Positions 1-9,954 of a stretch of 64,000 bases of DNA are shown one piece after another. Position 1 is the first letter of the stretch. Each line of letters begins with the position of its first letter. The position numbers were made by a program, and so were the translations under genes. Under the pieces are notes generated by a model. The model did no database searches, had not been told where the DNA came from, and saw only the letters and a list, made by a program, of their open reading frames with translations. Location of the stretch: contig VLTN01000028.1 of the NCBI GenBank assembly GCA_008330645.1, positions 186,001 through 250,000 on the forward strand, given 5' to 3'. Source of the stretch: Cafeteria roenbergensis (Eukaryota; Sar; Bigyra; Bicosoecida; Cafeteriaceae).

Positions 1-2
1 TC

Positions 3-398
3 GGCAGCCCCGAGTCCGGAGGCGCCCTCGCGATCACCCGCCACCCCTGGTTCGCGGGTCTCGACTGGCACGCCGTCTACCGCCGGGAGGTGTTGCCCGG
101 CTACCGCCCGCCCACGGCGTCCCCAGCCGACACGTCCCTGTTCGATTCCGAGTTCACGAGGGAATCTCCCATCGACTCCGTGGCATCGTCGGTGGGCGAC
201 GGGCTGGCGTACGAGCAGCGCCGCCTCCGGGCGCCCATGGAGGACGACGTGGCTGGCGGCAGCGCCCTCGGAGAAGCAGAGCCCCTCGTGCGAGGCGCCT
301 CGCCGACGCCTGGCGCCGACGGTGAGGGCGCCTCCCTGTCGGCGGATGGCACCCCGCTGTGGTACTTCCCTCGCTGGGAAGTGGCTCTGCAGCCTTAG
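3..398 (+). CDS. S6K-like AGC protein kinase, C-terminal fragment (5' end outside window)
   Basis: This is the last 131 codons of a Ser/Thr kinase, open from the window edge to a TAG at 396-398. The start HPWFAGLDWHAVYRREVLPG matches the end of an AGC kinase catalytic domain. It runs into the C-terminal extension, where p70 S6 kinase has HPFF..INW...R.V.PPFKP. A turn motif follows, FDSEFTRESPIDS, very like the S6K FDSKFTRQTPVDS, with Ser-Pro at the phosphosite. S6 kinases act downstream of TOR and PDK1 on translation and growth. The usual hydrophobic motif (FxGFTY) is not visible after the turn motif; the tail is acidic and Gly/Ser-rich and ends WYFPRWEVALQP. Other AGC subfamilies (SGK, AKT) are possible because the catalytic core is missing. 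The gene converges on the CFAP53-like gene. Confidence 0.8.
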   Translation, partial: GSPESGGALAITRHPWFAGLDWHAVYRREVLPGYRPPTASPADTSLFDSEFTRESPIDSVASSVGDGLAYEQRRLRAPMEDDVAGGSALGEAEPLVRGASPTPGADGEGASLSADGTPLWYFPRWEVALQP

Positions 399-857
399 TC
401 GCGGCCGGCGCGCTTGTCGGCGCGGCCGCTTTCTTCGCTGCTGCGTGAACTGCTCCGTGTGCCGCGTGCGGTGTGCCGGGTGGAACTGTGCAACTGTACC
501 CGTTGCAGCTTCGCGCGGTGCGGGCGACATGCACGTGCTGCCGCCGTCTGTAGTTTGCTTGCCACTCGCCAGGCGCCGCATCGGGACTCGGAACGCGACG
601 GCGCAGCGCACGTGTGCCGACGTCCGGCCGCGCATGGTGAGAGAGAGGCCCTGGGCGAGGCCTCAGCGGGAAACGAAGGCAGAGCCCGTCGCTCGTTGCG
701 ATGAAACGTTGCTGCGCGATTGCGCAGAGCGCTGAGGCACACACACGAGCAAACGCAATCCACACGAACCAACGGCATGCAGCCGCAGGGTGCAGGCGAC
801 GAGGCGAGGGGCGGGGCGAAGAGCAGGAGGGCCCACGCGCGAGATGGGCAGCGGGCC
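399..857. other. Convergent 3' intergenic region
   Basis: This is 459 bp between two gene 3' ends (the kinase on + and the coiled-coil gene on -). It presumably holds both 3' UTRs. I see no RNA gene, repeat array or convincing ORF. Confidence 0.5.
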
Positions 858-2552
858 TCACTCGACCATGGGCTTGCGCCTGCGATGGCCGTCGTCCTTG
901 GGGGGCTCCGCGAGCAGCTTCTCCACGCGACGCTGGTAGCGCTCCTCCTCGCGCTCCTGCAGCTTGCCCTCGAGGTACTCGAGCTGCGCCTCGCGAGCGC
1001 GCATGGCCTCCCGCCGGGCGATCTGCGCTGCGTTGTCGCGGCGCTGCTGCTCCGCCCGCTCGCGGATTGCGCGCCGGCGGTTGTCGTCGTCGATCGCGAG
1101 GCGCCTGTCGCGCTCTGCCGTGGCCTGGCGCATGCGCTCGTCCTCCGCTGCCTCCGCCGCTCGCCTGTCGGCCAGCTCTGCCCTCTGCCGCTCCCTGGTG
1201 CGAGCGACCTCTTCATCGAGGAGCCGCTTGGCCTCCGCCTGCGCTGCCCAGACCGCCTCTCGCTTGGCCCACTCCTTCTCCTGGTACGCTGCGAAGAACT
1301 GGTCGAACTTGTCGCCGGCCTCCGCCTCAACGGCCATCTGCCGCTCCAGGGCCCCCCTGTGTGCCCTCGCCTCCGCCCTGCGAGCCTCTGCCGCAGCGCG
1401 CTCGGCTTCAGCCTGCCGCTGCTCGCGCTCCACAATGCTGGCGATGCGCGATCGGTCCCGGTCCGCCTCCTCTGCCGCCTGCCGCCTGAGGACCTCTTCC
1501 GCCCTGGCGTTGGCCTCCCGCGTTCGCGCCAGCTCCTCCCGGGCCGCTCGCTTGCGCTCCGCCGCCGCAGCCTCGGCCTCCTCCGCCTCTCTCCGCCACC
1601 GCTCCAACGCGTCTTCGTCTGCCGCGGCGGCGTGGCCCACCGCCCTCCGGTGGAGCTCCTGCTTCACCGCCACCTGCGCGTCAAGCTCGACCCGGAGGCG
1701 GGCCTCTGCGGCCTTGCGGGTGCGCAAGCGCTCCGCCGCCTTGGCCTCCTCCTCCTGTGACCTGGCCAGAATCGCCAGCTCCTGCGCTCTGTCGGCCGCC
1801 TTCTCTTCGCGGGTGCGCGTCACCTTGTCTCGGAGCTGCGCCACGCGGTCGTCGGCCATGCGCTGAGCGAGAATGGCCGAGTCGCGGGCGCGCAGCAGGT
1901 CGCTGCCCTGGCGGAAGCGCCTCATTTCGAGCTCTTCGGCCTGGCGGCGGCGCTCGGCCTCGTTGCGGGCCTTGAGTTCGCGCGCCTTGGCGAACAGCCG
2001 CTCCTTGACGACCTCGGGAGGCTCGAACGAGGCCTCGATCTCGCGCTCGTACTCGTGGCGCTCGGCCTCGAGCAGTCGAGCCAGCCTGCTTCGGCAAGGC
2101 AGGAGAGCAAGCGGCGGCAGTCGGGAGAGAAGGTGGTGGGGAAACACTGCACGGCGAGGCCTGGGCGAAGCAAGCCGTTCTCGGCGCGCGGGCGCGCGCG
2201 GGCAGGCCCAGGGGCGGTCGGCAAGCACACAAGGGCAACCCATGGATCAGGTTTGTGCGGCTGCGCCTGCTTCAGCCTCGCCGCTTGGCGCTCTTGCGTG
2301 CGCGGACAGAGGCCGAGCCGAGCGCAACCGAGAGTACTCTCACTTGGCGCGCCGGCGGCGGAGGTCGGCCTCCATCTGCTCCTTGGTTTGGGCCACCCGC
2401 TCCTTGACAAGCCTGCGGCGCACTGCCGCGTCCGAGCGGTGCTCGAACTCCACCATCTTGGACACCGTGCGGCGGTCGGCGATCATCGCGTTGGCCCGCT
2501 CGAACTGCGCCTCAGCCGCCTTGCGGCGGCGGATGTTCAGCGGCTCCGCCAT
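858..2552 (-). CDS. CFAP53-like ciliary coiled-coil protein (TPH domain)
   Basis: Two exons, complement(858..2085, 2344..2552), give 478 aa. The 258-nt intron has a GTGAG donor and GCAG acceptor, and the join is in phase. The protein is almost wholly charged alpha-helical coiled coil rich in Arg, Glu and Ala, of the trichohyalin-plectin-homology type found in CFAP53, MNS1 and related proteins. The N-terminus MAEPLNIRRRKAAEAQFERA and the stretch ERHEYEREIEASFEPPEVV followed by ELKARNEAERRRQAEELE resemble CFAP53, which is about 510 aa in human. CFAP53 lies inside the lumen of ciliary microtubules and supports dynein attachment and motility. Other TPH proteins share this composition, so the exact orthologue is uncertain. 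The start is the ATG at 2552, the first in the first exon. It is divergent from COX15. Confidence 0.65.
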
Positions 2553-2816
2553 GGCGACCGGAGCGCGAGCCGACTGAGGTTCGTCGCTGGCCCTGGCCCG
2601 GTGGGGACTGCAGGCAGTAGGCTGCGGAGAGCGCGGCGCCTACGATGGTCCGACCGTGCCAGGGGCGCTGCTCCGTTTTGGTCGCAACGGCCGTGGGCGG
2701 CTCTGCCCCCTGTCGCAGTGTTTGGCGTCCCGCAAGCATGACGGTCCCCTCCGACGGCGGGCCAGCGCCCCGCCCGGCACCCGCGCGAGGACTTTTGCGG
2801 TTCGGCGCCTTGCCCC
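2553..2816. promoter_or_regulatory. Shared divergent promoter region, CFAP53-like / COX15
   Basis: The 264 bp separate two start codons on opposite strands, so both promoters and 5' UTRs must lie here or overlap. No TATA box was recognised. This call rests only on gene layout. Confidence 0.4.
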
Positions 2817-5406
2817 ATGGCTCTTTCGTCCATCCGCTCGCGGTCGCTGGCGGCCGCGGCCCGGCGCGTCTTGGCCCCAGTGAGCTGCGGCGCGGCAGCT
2901 GGTCAAATGCGCATCAGAGCTTCCACCGCGCAGCATGCCAGCCTCGCCCGCGCCGCGCTCGCGGCCCCTGCTCTCTGCGGTGGGCCCATCTTCGTGGAAT
3001 TTCTGCGCCTCGCGCACAACCTCCTGCGCCCCCCTCCCGCAGCGGGTCTTGCCCACGAGGACCCCGCAGGTGAGAGCGCGGCGCGCAAGGCTGCTGCGGC
3101 GTCCGCGATTGCTGTGCGCCAAGCACGGCGCCAGCTGCTGCAGCGTAGCGAGCGTGGCTGCGCGCACCGGTCCGCGCGGCGAGAAGCTCCGTGGTGCTTG
3201 CGCGCCTGGCTGGCGAGATGGCTGTGGAACGGGAGCGGTGGCTCTCCTGACGTCAGGCTGCAATCGCTGGCAGGCCACGCTACCGCCCACGGTCGCGCAT
3301 GCACACCCCGCTCCCACGAGCGGGGCGTTGCGCGCTGCTTGGACTTTGGCGTGCCAGGGTGCCCTCGGCACCCTTGCCTTGGGGGGCTGCGCCGGCTTGT
3401 CAGCTGGCGCGGTTGAACGGCGCTCGCGCTCGCGCACGAGCCGCTCTGCCCCGCAAGCGACGCGCCGGCTCAATGCCCCGCTCCGCGCCCGGCTGTTCGC
3501 GCCGTGGCCAATCGTGCCTGGCGTGTTGCCGTCTCTGTCTCTCCGCTGCGACCCTCTCCCCGCAGCGGCTCCCTTTGGGCGCGCGCTCGTTCTCCCGCTC
3601 GGCGCCCGCCACCCCCGCGCGCGCCAGCGCTGCGCTGCGGCGCCTCACGACCACGGCCGCCCCTGCCGCCGCTGAGGAGACCACTGCCAGGGCTGTCCTC
3701 GACGCTCTGCGCGCGGACCTGGCGCGCAAGACGGGCGGCCTCACGCCTGCCAAGCTTCGCATTGTGGCCGGGTGGCTCGGGTTCACCGCCGCCGCCGTTT
3801 TCGCCATGATCGTCTTGGGAGGCATCACCCGCCTCACGCGCTCTGGACTGAGCATGGTGGAGTGGCGCCCGGAGGGCTCCAAGCTGCCCAGCACCGACGA
3901 GGAGTGGGAAGTGGCGTTCGACAAGTACAAGCAGTTCCCGGAGTACAAGGTGGTCAACTCGGTGAGGGCCTTGCAGCGAGGAGGGGGGGGGGGCGTCCAG
4001 CCAGTGCTCGCCCGCCCCGGCCTGCCTGCGCTTCATCGGGATCTGCGTGGGCCTCGCGCCCCTCGCGCCCCTCGCGCCCGTTGCCCCTGCGCCTCAAAGT
4101 AGCGCAGCTGCACCCATGCTATTGCATCGTCCATGTCCCCTCCTTGAGGATGCCGCCACGCCTCGGCCTCCGCCTCGTGTGACTCCTGCGACCAGCCCAG
4201 CCCCGCCGCCGCGAGCTCGCCCACTTGTACCGAGTCTGTCGTCCGTCGCTCCCGCAGCGCATGACCCTCGAGGAGTTCAAGCCAATCTACTTCATGGAGT
4301 GGTTCCACCGCATGTGGGGCCGCGGCCTTGGCGTCATTTTCGGCGTCCCCGCGCTCGCCTTCATCGCCTCTGGCATGATCCCCCCCCTCATCCGGCCCGT
4401 TGTTGGCGCTGCCTTTGGTCTCGGCGCCGCCCAGGGAGCCGTCGGCTGGTGGATGGTCAAGAGCGGTCTCGAGGAGCGCAAGAAGGACGACTTCAGGGAG
4501 CCGAGGGTCAGCCCCTACCGCCTTGCGGCCCACCTCACCGTCGCCATCACCATCTTCTCGCTCCTTTCGTGGTCCACTATGGACTGCCTGTGGGCAGCGC
4601 AGAGGACCGCGGCTCTTGGCGCAGCAGGCGGTGCAGCCGTGCCCGGACTTGCCCGCGTGCTGGCCATGCAGCCCGCAGCAGCTGGCGCCGGGGTGGCCAC
4701 CGCTCTCGCCGGGCGCGCGGCAGCGCTGGCGGCAATGAGCCCGTGGGCATGGGGCGCCACCGGACTCGTGGCCCTCACCACCGTTGCCGGGGCCTTTGTG
4801 GCTGGCAACGACGCCGGCCGCGCGTACAACGACTGGCCCATGTACGCCGGCAGGATGATCCCTGAGCAGATCTGGGACGCAACCATGGGGATGCGCAACT
4901 TCTTCGAGAACACGGCCACCGTGCAGTTCGACCACCGCAACCTGGCGTACGCCACGCTGGCCGCCATCGCCCTCGCCGGCCACCGCGTTGCAAAGCTTCC
5001 CCAGATCCCCCCCGCCGTCCGCACGGCCACCCGTGGCATGGCTGCCGCCGTGGCGGTCCAAGTCGGCCTGGGAATCTCCACGCTGATGATGTACGTCCCT
5101 GTGTCGCTCGGCGCCGCGCACCAAGCGGGGGCGATGGTGCTCCTTGGCACCGGTCTGTGGCTTCGCCACGCCGTCTCCGCCGGTCAGAGGGAGGCAACCG
5201 TTGCCTCGGCCGCCATGCTTCGCAATGCCGCGTCTGGGGCAGCTTCCAAGGCCGCGCCTGCGGCGACGGCAGCCTCGTCTGCGCTTGCCCTGGCCGCCGT
5301 TCCCACGACGGAGCGCCCCGGACGCGACTGGTCCGCCATGGCGGCAGTGGGATCGACTGCCCGCGCCATCGCTTCTGGCCTGCGTGGCATGCAGTCGCGC
5401 CTCTGA
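2817..5406 (+). CDS. COX15: Heme A synthase COX15 (mitochondrial)
   Basis: Three exons, 2817..2879, 3566..3961 and 4258..5406, give 535 aa; both introns (686 and 296 nt) are GTGAG...GCAG and phase 0. COX15 converts heme O to heme A in the inner mitochondrial membrane for cytochrome oxidase. Exon 1 encodes a basic presequence, MALSSIRSRSLAAAARR. The core has the family hallmarks GGITRLTRSGLSMVEW, MEWFHRMWGRG, RLAAHLTVAI, VQFDHRNLAYA and TLMMYVPVSLGAAHQAGAM, so the four conserved haem-ligand histidines are all present. The intron joins fall inside conserved sequence (VVNS/RMTLEEFK), which confirms the splice sites. An Ala-rich insertion of about 50 residues lies after DCLWAAQ, and an Ala-rich tail follows the last helix. 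The start ATG sits in a good context (cccATGG). Confidence 0.95.
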
Positions 5407-5650
5407 TCCCACCAATCGTGTCGCGACTCTTGCGTTGATGCTGCGCCTTCCGTGTGAGGCTTGCGGGAACCCACCACAAGGAGCACAGCACAGAGGGGGT
5501 TGGAACGGGTCCTTGCAGCGAGCACTCACGTTGCCGAGCTGTCCATTGGGCTGAGGCCGCTGCTTTTGAGGGCCAAAGCCTGCCTGCCCTGTCATGCGAA
5601 CTCCTCGTTTGTTGTACAATTCATTGACATTCCTCGGCTCTACCAGCCGT

Positions 5651-5733
5651 GACAACGTGTCCGAGTGGTCTAAGGAGCGACTTTAGAACAGTCGTGTGCT
5701 CTGCACGCGTAGGTTCAAATCCTGCCGTTGTCG
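5651..5733 (+). tRNA. tRNA-Ser(AGA), copy 1
   Basis: A class II tRNA of 83 nt. The acceptor stem GACAACG/CGTTGTC has G73, the D-stem is UCC/GGA, the anticodon stem CGACU/AGUCG is perfect, and the loop UUAGAAC gives anticodon AGA (reads UCU). A long variable arm (UGUGC/GCACG) and T-loop UUCAAAU follow. The B box is GGTTCAAATCC and a T5 terminator starts 6 nt downstream. G73 plus the long arm fits serine identity. There is no intron. This is the outermost left copy and carries the outer-type leader. Confidence 0.93.
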
Positions 5734-6140
5734 ACTGACTTTTTGTCTTTTTGGTTGTTTTATTGTCTTGCTGCCGGCAGCGTCGTCGTCGTCGTTGCTG
5801 CAGCGATGTGGCTGCGGCGTGGAAATGGCGACGCCTGCAGCGGCGCGACACCGCGCCTCAGGGTGCGCCGGAGGTGACGACCGAGGAGTGCGCCCTCCGT
5901 GTCCCGGCACGACACTCGCAGTCAGTAGCCATCACCACCCCCCCCGCCCCGGGACGCGGAGGTGGGGCACGACGACGGGGCGTTGCACACTGGGGGAGCT
6001 ACAGGGCGGACTTCGACTGGCTGGGCGGGGCAGCGGCGGCGAGTGCGTGCGTGCGGGCGCTGGGAGAGGGGAGACAGGTTTGCATGGAGGTGTCACCAAG
6101 TGTGTACGTATGGTATGTCAAAAAAGTGGCGCCCCATCGT

Positions 6141-6223
6141 GACAACGTGTCCGAGTGGTCTAAGGAGCGACTTTAGAACAGTCGTGTGCTCTGCACGCGT
6201 AGGTTCAAATCCTGCCGTTGTCG
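6141..6223 (+). tRNA. tRNA-Ser(AGA), copy 2
   Basis: Identical in sequence to copy 1, with the same ACTGACTTTTTG trailer. Its leader is the inner type (CACCAAGTGTGTACGTATGG...), shared with the copies at 8774 and 9202. The repeat segment after it decays into unique sequence near 6335. Confidence 0.93.
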
Positions 6224-6334
6224 ACTGACTTTTTGTCTTTTGTTTGTTGTATTTTCTTGCTGCCGGCGGCGTCGCCGTTGTCGTTGCTGCAGCGATGTGG
6301 CTGCGGCGTGGAAATGGCGCCGCCTGCAGCGGCA

Positions 6335-8399
6335 TGACCCTGCTCCTCAGCAAGGCAGGGCTGTGCTCCTTAGACTGCTCTCATCAAGTGAGTGTTCAAT
6401 GATTAATCTCGCAGCAAGTTCATTGGATTGCACAAATGAAAGCAAACAGAGACTAACGGCTGCTTCGCAAATTTCACACCAGAGTTCGGCAACTGGCAGG
6501 TCTCATTATTGTCCGCAGGCGTGCCACTTGGCGACGTCTCGACGCTCTCCTGAGCCATGTGGCTTCCCCGCAGCAAGCCTGGGCTTGTCCTGAGCTCTGG
6601 CCTGCCCGCCTGCGCTAGCAGCCAGGACAAGCAACTTTCTGGCAAAGCGTGCGCACCGGGCGCTTCGCTTTGCCTTACGTGCCGTGCGTGCGTTCCCACA
6701 GCGTTTCGGGGCCCGTTGCGGTCGGCGTTGGCGATGTGCGGGAGCGAAACCGCAACGGCGACGCGCCGGGACCATCGACGCGTGACTCACCCTGTCTTCT
6801 CTCGAGATCTGATCGACACAAGCGCGTCTCCACAGAGCTCTGCCGCCAGGTAGAGAACCGGCTCTGCCTGTCCTGGCAGAGCGCAGGCGCCGGTCCACCC
6901 CGGCGCCCTTGAAACAGGCTATGGCTCATCACTGGTGATGTCGTGTGCGTGCGCGCTGCGTCGAAGGGGCGAGGCGATGGGGATGATGTGTCTTGTCTTG
7001 GAAACTTTGCCTCGTTGTCCGGTGGTGCAAGACACGTAGGAGGAGGTTGGTCGTGGGACTTGGTCAAGACGTCACGTCTCGCCAGGCTGGTGCGCCCAGA
7101 GCAGGCCCGCCCACCGCTGCTGTCCACTTTGATGCAGCCAGTAGTATCGTCGCTGCCGCGCTGCGTGCCGCTAGGTCCCGTCCGGTCTCGCTTTGCGGCG
7201 GCAAACGACGCGTTGCAGTCTTGCCAGCATCATTAGACGTCCCCCTTCCCAGCAGGCACGGCCGCCTCGCTGGCCTGCGGTTTTCGGTGCGACAAGCGAG
7301 TTCCTGTCGCGGTAGGGCCTCGATCACTGCCCCTTGGGCTGCCCCAGCGTCCAGCTGTTGTTGGACTGACCGGCCGCTCGCTTCGACCCCAAGCCCTGTG
7401 GCCGCGCCCCAGACCGCACTGGCGTCACCCTGCCTCACAGCATCGCGTACACGTCATAGCTATGCCTCTAGCGCCTCGGTAGCCACCCCCAGCCCGCGGA
7501 ACAGCGGGCACCAGCTTGCGGCGCGAAGCCGTCCAGCAAAGTTCAACTTGGCCTCGTTGTCATCGAACGCCCTGCCAGGTCGCAAACGTAGCGTCCGTGT
7601 CTCCTCCGTGAGCTCCCTCGTCCCGTCCGCAAGCCAGCCATCCGCGCCCCCGCTCGGGGCCCAGCATGGGCGGGCAGGGCGAACGAAACGGGCGCGGCGT
7701 CGCCCCGCAGGGCACGCGGATGCTCGTTTGCTCGTCCCTGCACCGCTCGTCGATCGACCGTGACGCTCGCAGATCGCGCCGGCGCCTGCTCGCACTTTTC
7801 ACGGCCCCGCCCCCCGCCTCGAAGCTGGCGTCAGTCTTTTTCTCGTCCCCAGGCTCGCCGGCTTGATCGGGCTGCGAGGCCCCTGCCTGAACCCGATTTG
7901 CCGCGCGTCGCTGGGAGGTTGCCTCAGTTCTTGTCCCTTCCGGAGTAAATGTTTTGGGGCGGCCTCCTGCCGCCCTGACGCCGAAGCCCAAGCAGACGCC
8001 CCCTCGTACGTCTGGGGCCTGCGCTTGGGAGGATCGGCGTTCATAGACTTGGCGTCGTCAACGAGTCATCGAATGCTCGTCAAGCAAAGGAGCCACGTGT
8101 CCCTGCCTGAGCGGGAATCGTTGTTACCGACGGTGCAGCCGTACGATTCTATCAGGTCATCCCGTTCCCCAGGATCGTGTCTCAATGCCGCTGCGCTTTG
8201 TTCCTCTGAGGCCAGCGCAGCCCGCAGGACGCGCCGGAGAGCCTCAAGTCAGCTCTCCGTCAATATTTGCCTGTTCCAAATATCCCGCCTTTCGCCTGCT
8301 CGTCGTTCCGTTGGCGGCCAGCTCTGCGCGCATGCCATAGTGAACACGGACATCAAGCGAACCTGGAACTTTTAAACTGCAAATTTGCTCACAGTATCC
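6335..8399. other. Gene-poor spacer inside the tRNA cluster
   Basis: About 2.1 kb lie between the left inverted arm and the Leu-anticodon tRNA. Parts are clearly less GC-rich than the rest of the window, especially about 6370-6520 and 8240-8400. No ORF here has recognisable motifs, and the longest reading frames look random in composition. The AT-rich end just before 8400 (tttaaactgcaaatttgc) is a plausible upstream region for that tRNA. Confidence 0.5.
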
Positions 8400-8481
8400 G
8401 ACAACGTGCCCGAGTGGTTAAGGGGTCTCATTTAAGCTGAGTGGTGTCAAGCATCTGCGGGTTCGAATCCCGTCGTTGTCG
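8400..8481 (+). tRNA. tRNA with Leu(UAA) anticodon and a Ser-copy acceptor stem
   Basis: A class II tRNA of 82 nt. The D-stem is CCC/GGG. The anticodon stem UCUCA/UGAGU has one U-U mismatch at its outer pair, and the loop UUUAAGC gives anticodon UAA (reads UUA, Leu). The variable arm GGUG/CAUC differs from that of the Ser copies, and the T-loop is UUCGAAU. The acceptor stem GACAACG/CGTTGTC, the discriminator G73 and the 12-nt trailer are the same as in the neighbouring tRNA-Ser(AGA) genes. Leucine tRNAs usually carry A73, whereas G73 is typical of serine tRNAs. The decoding box is clear, but the amino acid attached is uncertain. Confidence 0.8.
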
Positions 8482-8773
8482 ACTGACTTTTTGCCGTAGC
8501 TCGGTCTTGCGAAGCGTCGCCTCCCGCAACGCGATGGCGTTGCCGAAATCAGACCGTCTGCTCTCGACCTCGGACTCGCTGTTCGCTTCATTCTGCATCC
8601 CGCATTCGTTGCTGGTGTACTGTTGCACCGTTGGAGTCGCGCCGCAGGAGACCGGGTCGGTCCCGCGACACAGACCGCGCCATTTCCACGCCGCAGACAC
8701 ATCGCTGCAGCGACGACAACGGCGACGCTGCCGGCAGCAAGAAAATACAACAAACAAAAGACAAAAAGTCAGT

Positions 8774-8856
8774 CGACAACGGCAGGATTTGAACCTACGC
8801 GTGCAGAGCACACGACTGTTCTAAAGTCGCTCCTTAGACCACTCGGACACGTTGTC
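8774..8856 (-). tRNA. tRNA-Ser(AGA), copy 3
   Basis: Same 83-nt sequence as copy 1, on the opposite strand, with the shared trailer and T-run. It is the innermost copy of the right arm; its downstream segment mirrors the one after copy 2. Its leader is the inner type. Confidence 0.93.
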
Positions 8857-9201
8857 ACGATGGGGGGCCACTTTTTTGACATACCATACGTACACACTTG
8901 GTGATACCTCCAGGCAAACCTGTTTCCCCTCTCCCGGCGCCCGCACGCACGCACCCGCCGCCGCTGCCCCGCCCAGCCAGTCGACGTCCGCCCTGTAGCT
9001 CCCCCGGTGCTGACTGCGAATGTCGTGCCGGGACACGGAGGGCGCATTCCTCGGTCGTCACCTCCGGCACGTCCTGAGGAGCGGTGTCGCGCCGCTGCAG
9101 GCGTCGCCATTTCCACGCCGCAGCCACATCGCTGCAGCAACGACGACGGCGACGCTGCCGGCAGCAAGAAAATACAACAACCAAAAAGACAAAAAGTCAG
9201 T

Positions 9202-9284
9202 CGACAACGGCAGGATTTGAACCTACGCGTGCAGAGCACACGACTGTTCTAAAGTCGCTCCTTAGACCACTCGGACACGTTGTC
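9202..9284 (-). tRNA. tRNA-Ser(AGA), copy 4
   Basis: Same 83-nt sequence on the minus strand with the shared trailer and inner-type leader. It lies 428 bp from copy 3 in the same orientation. Confidence 0.93.
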
Positions 9285-9554
9285 ACGATGGGGGCCACTT
9301 TTTTGACATACCATACGTACACACTTGGTGATACCTCCAGGCAAACCTGTTTCCCCTCTCCCAGCGCCACGCACGCACGCACCCGCCGCCAAGCCAGTGC
9401 CCCGCCCACTGCCAGTCGACGGAGGGCGCACTCCTCGGTCGTCACCCCCGGCACGTCCTGAACGCCCCGTCGTCGTGCCCCGCCACTCGCTGCAGCGACG
9501 ACCGGACGCTGCGGCAGCAAGAAAATGACACAACCAAAAGACAAAAAAGTCAGT

Positions 9555-9626
9555 CGACAACGGCAGGTGAACCTACGCGGCAGAGCACTGACTGCTAAAG
9601 TGTCGTGACCACTCGGACACGTTGTC
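9555..9626 (-). pseudogene. Decayed tRNA-Ser copy
   Basis: It aligns with the Ser(AGA) copies at both ends (acceptor strands CGTTGTC and GACAACG) but is only 72 nt. Small deletions through the T-arm, variable arm, anticodon arm and D-arm region destroy the cloverleaf. Its flanks are shortened copies of the same repeat unit. Confidence 0.85.
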
Positions 9627-9871
9627 ACGAGGGCGACATTCCTACGGTCGTGATACCTCCGGCACGTCCCGGCGCCCTGACCCGCCGCCGCTGCCCCGCC
9701 CAGCAGTCGAAGTCATGCCGCTGCAGGCCGACACGCGCATTCCTCGGTCCACGCCGCAGAGCACATCGCTGCAGGCGACGACACGCCGCAGCCACATCGC
9801 TGCAGCGACGACAACGGCGACGCTGCCGGCAGCAAGAAAATACAACAACCAAAAAGAAAAAAAAAGTCAGT

Positions 9872-9954
9872 CGACAACGGCAGGATTTGAACCTACGCGT
9901 GCAGAGCACACGACTGTTCTAAAGTCGCTCCTTAGACCACTCGGACACGTTGTC
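9872..9954 (-). tRNA. tRNA-Ser(AGA), copy 5
   Basis: Same 83-nt sequence on the minus strand. It is the outermost right copy. Its leader (reading leftwards from about 9990) mirrors that of copy 1, including ATTCCTCGGCTCT and CCAGCCGTG. The trailer T-run is interrupted and lengthened by A-rich sequence on the + strand (aaaaagaaaaaaaaag). Confidence 0.92.

Noticed and set aside
4033-5655. Minus-strand frame of 540 aa over COX15 exon 3
   Set aside because: Antisense shadow of a well-supported conserved gene; low-complexity and without motifs.
7460-7795. Minus-strand 111-aa frame in the spacer
   Set aside because: Part of it looks protein-like in composition, but there is no start context, splice support or recognisable motif.
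5651-9954. Many 60-150 aa frames reading through the tRNA units
   Set aside because: They repeat because the units repeat and they translate tRNA sequence itself; no independent coding signal.
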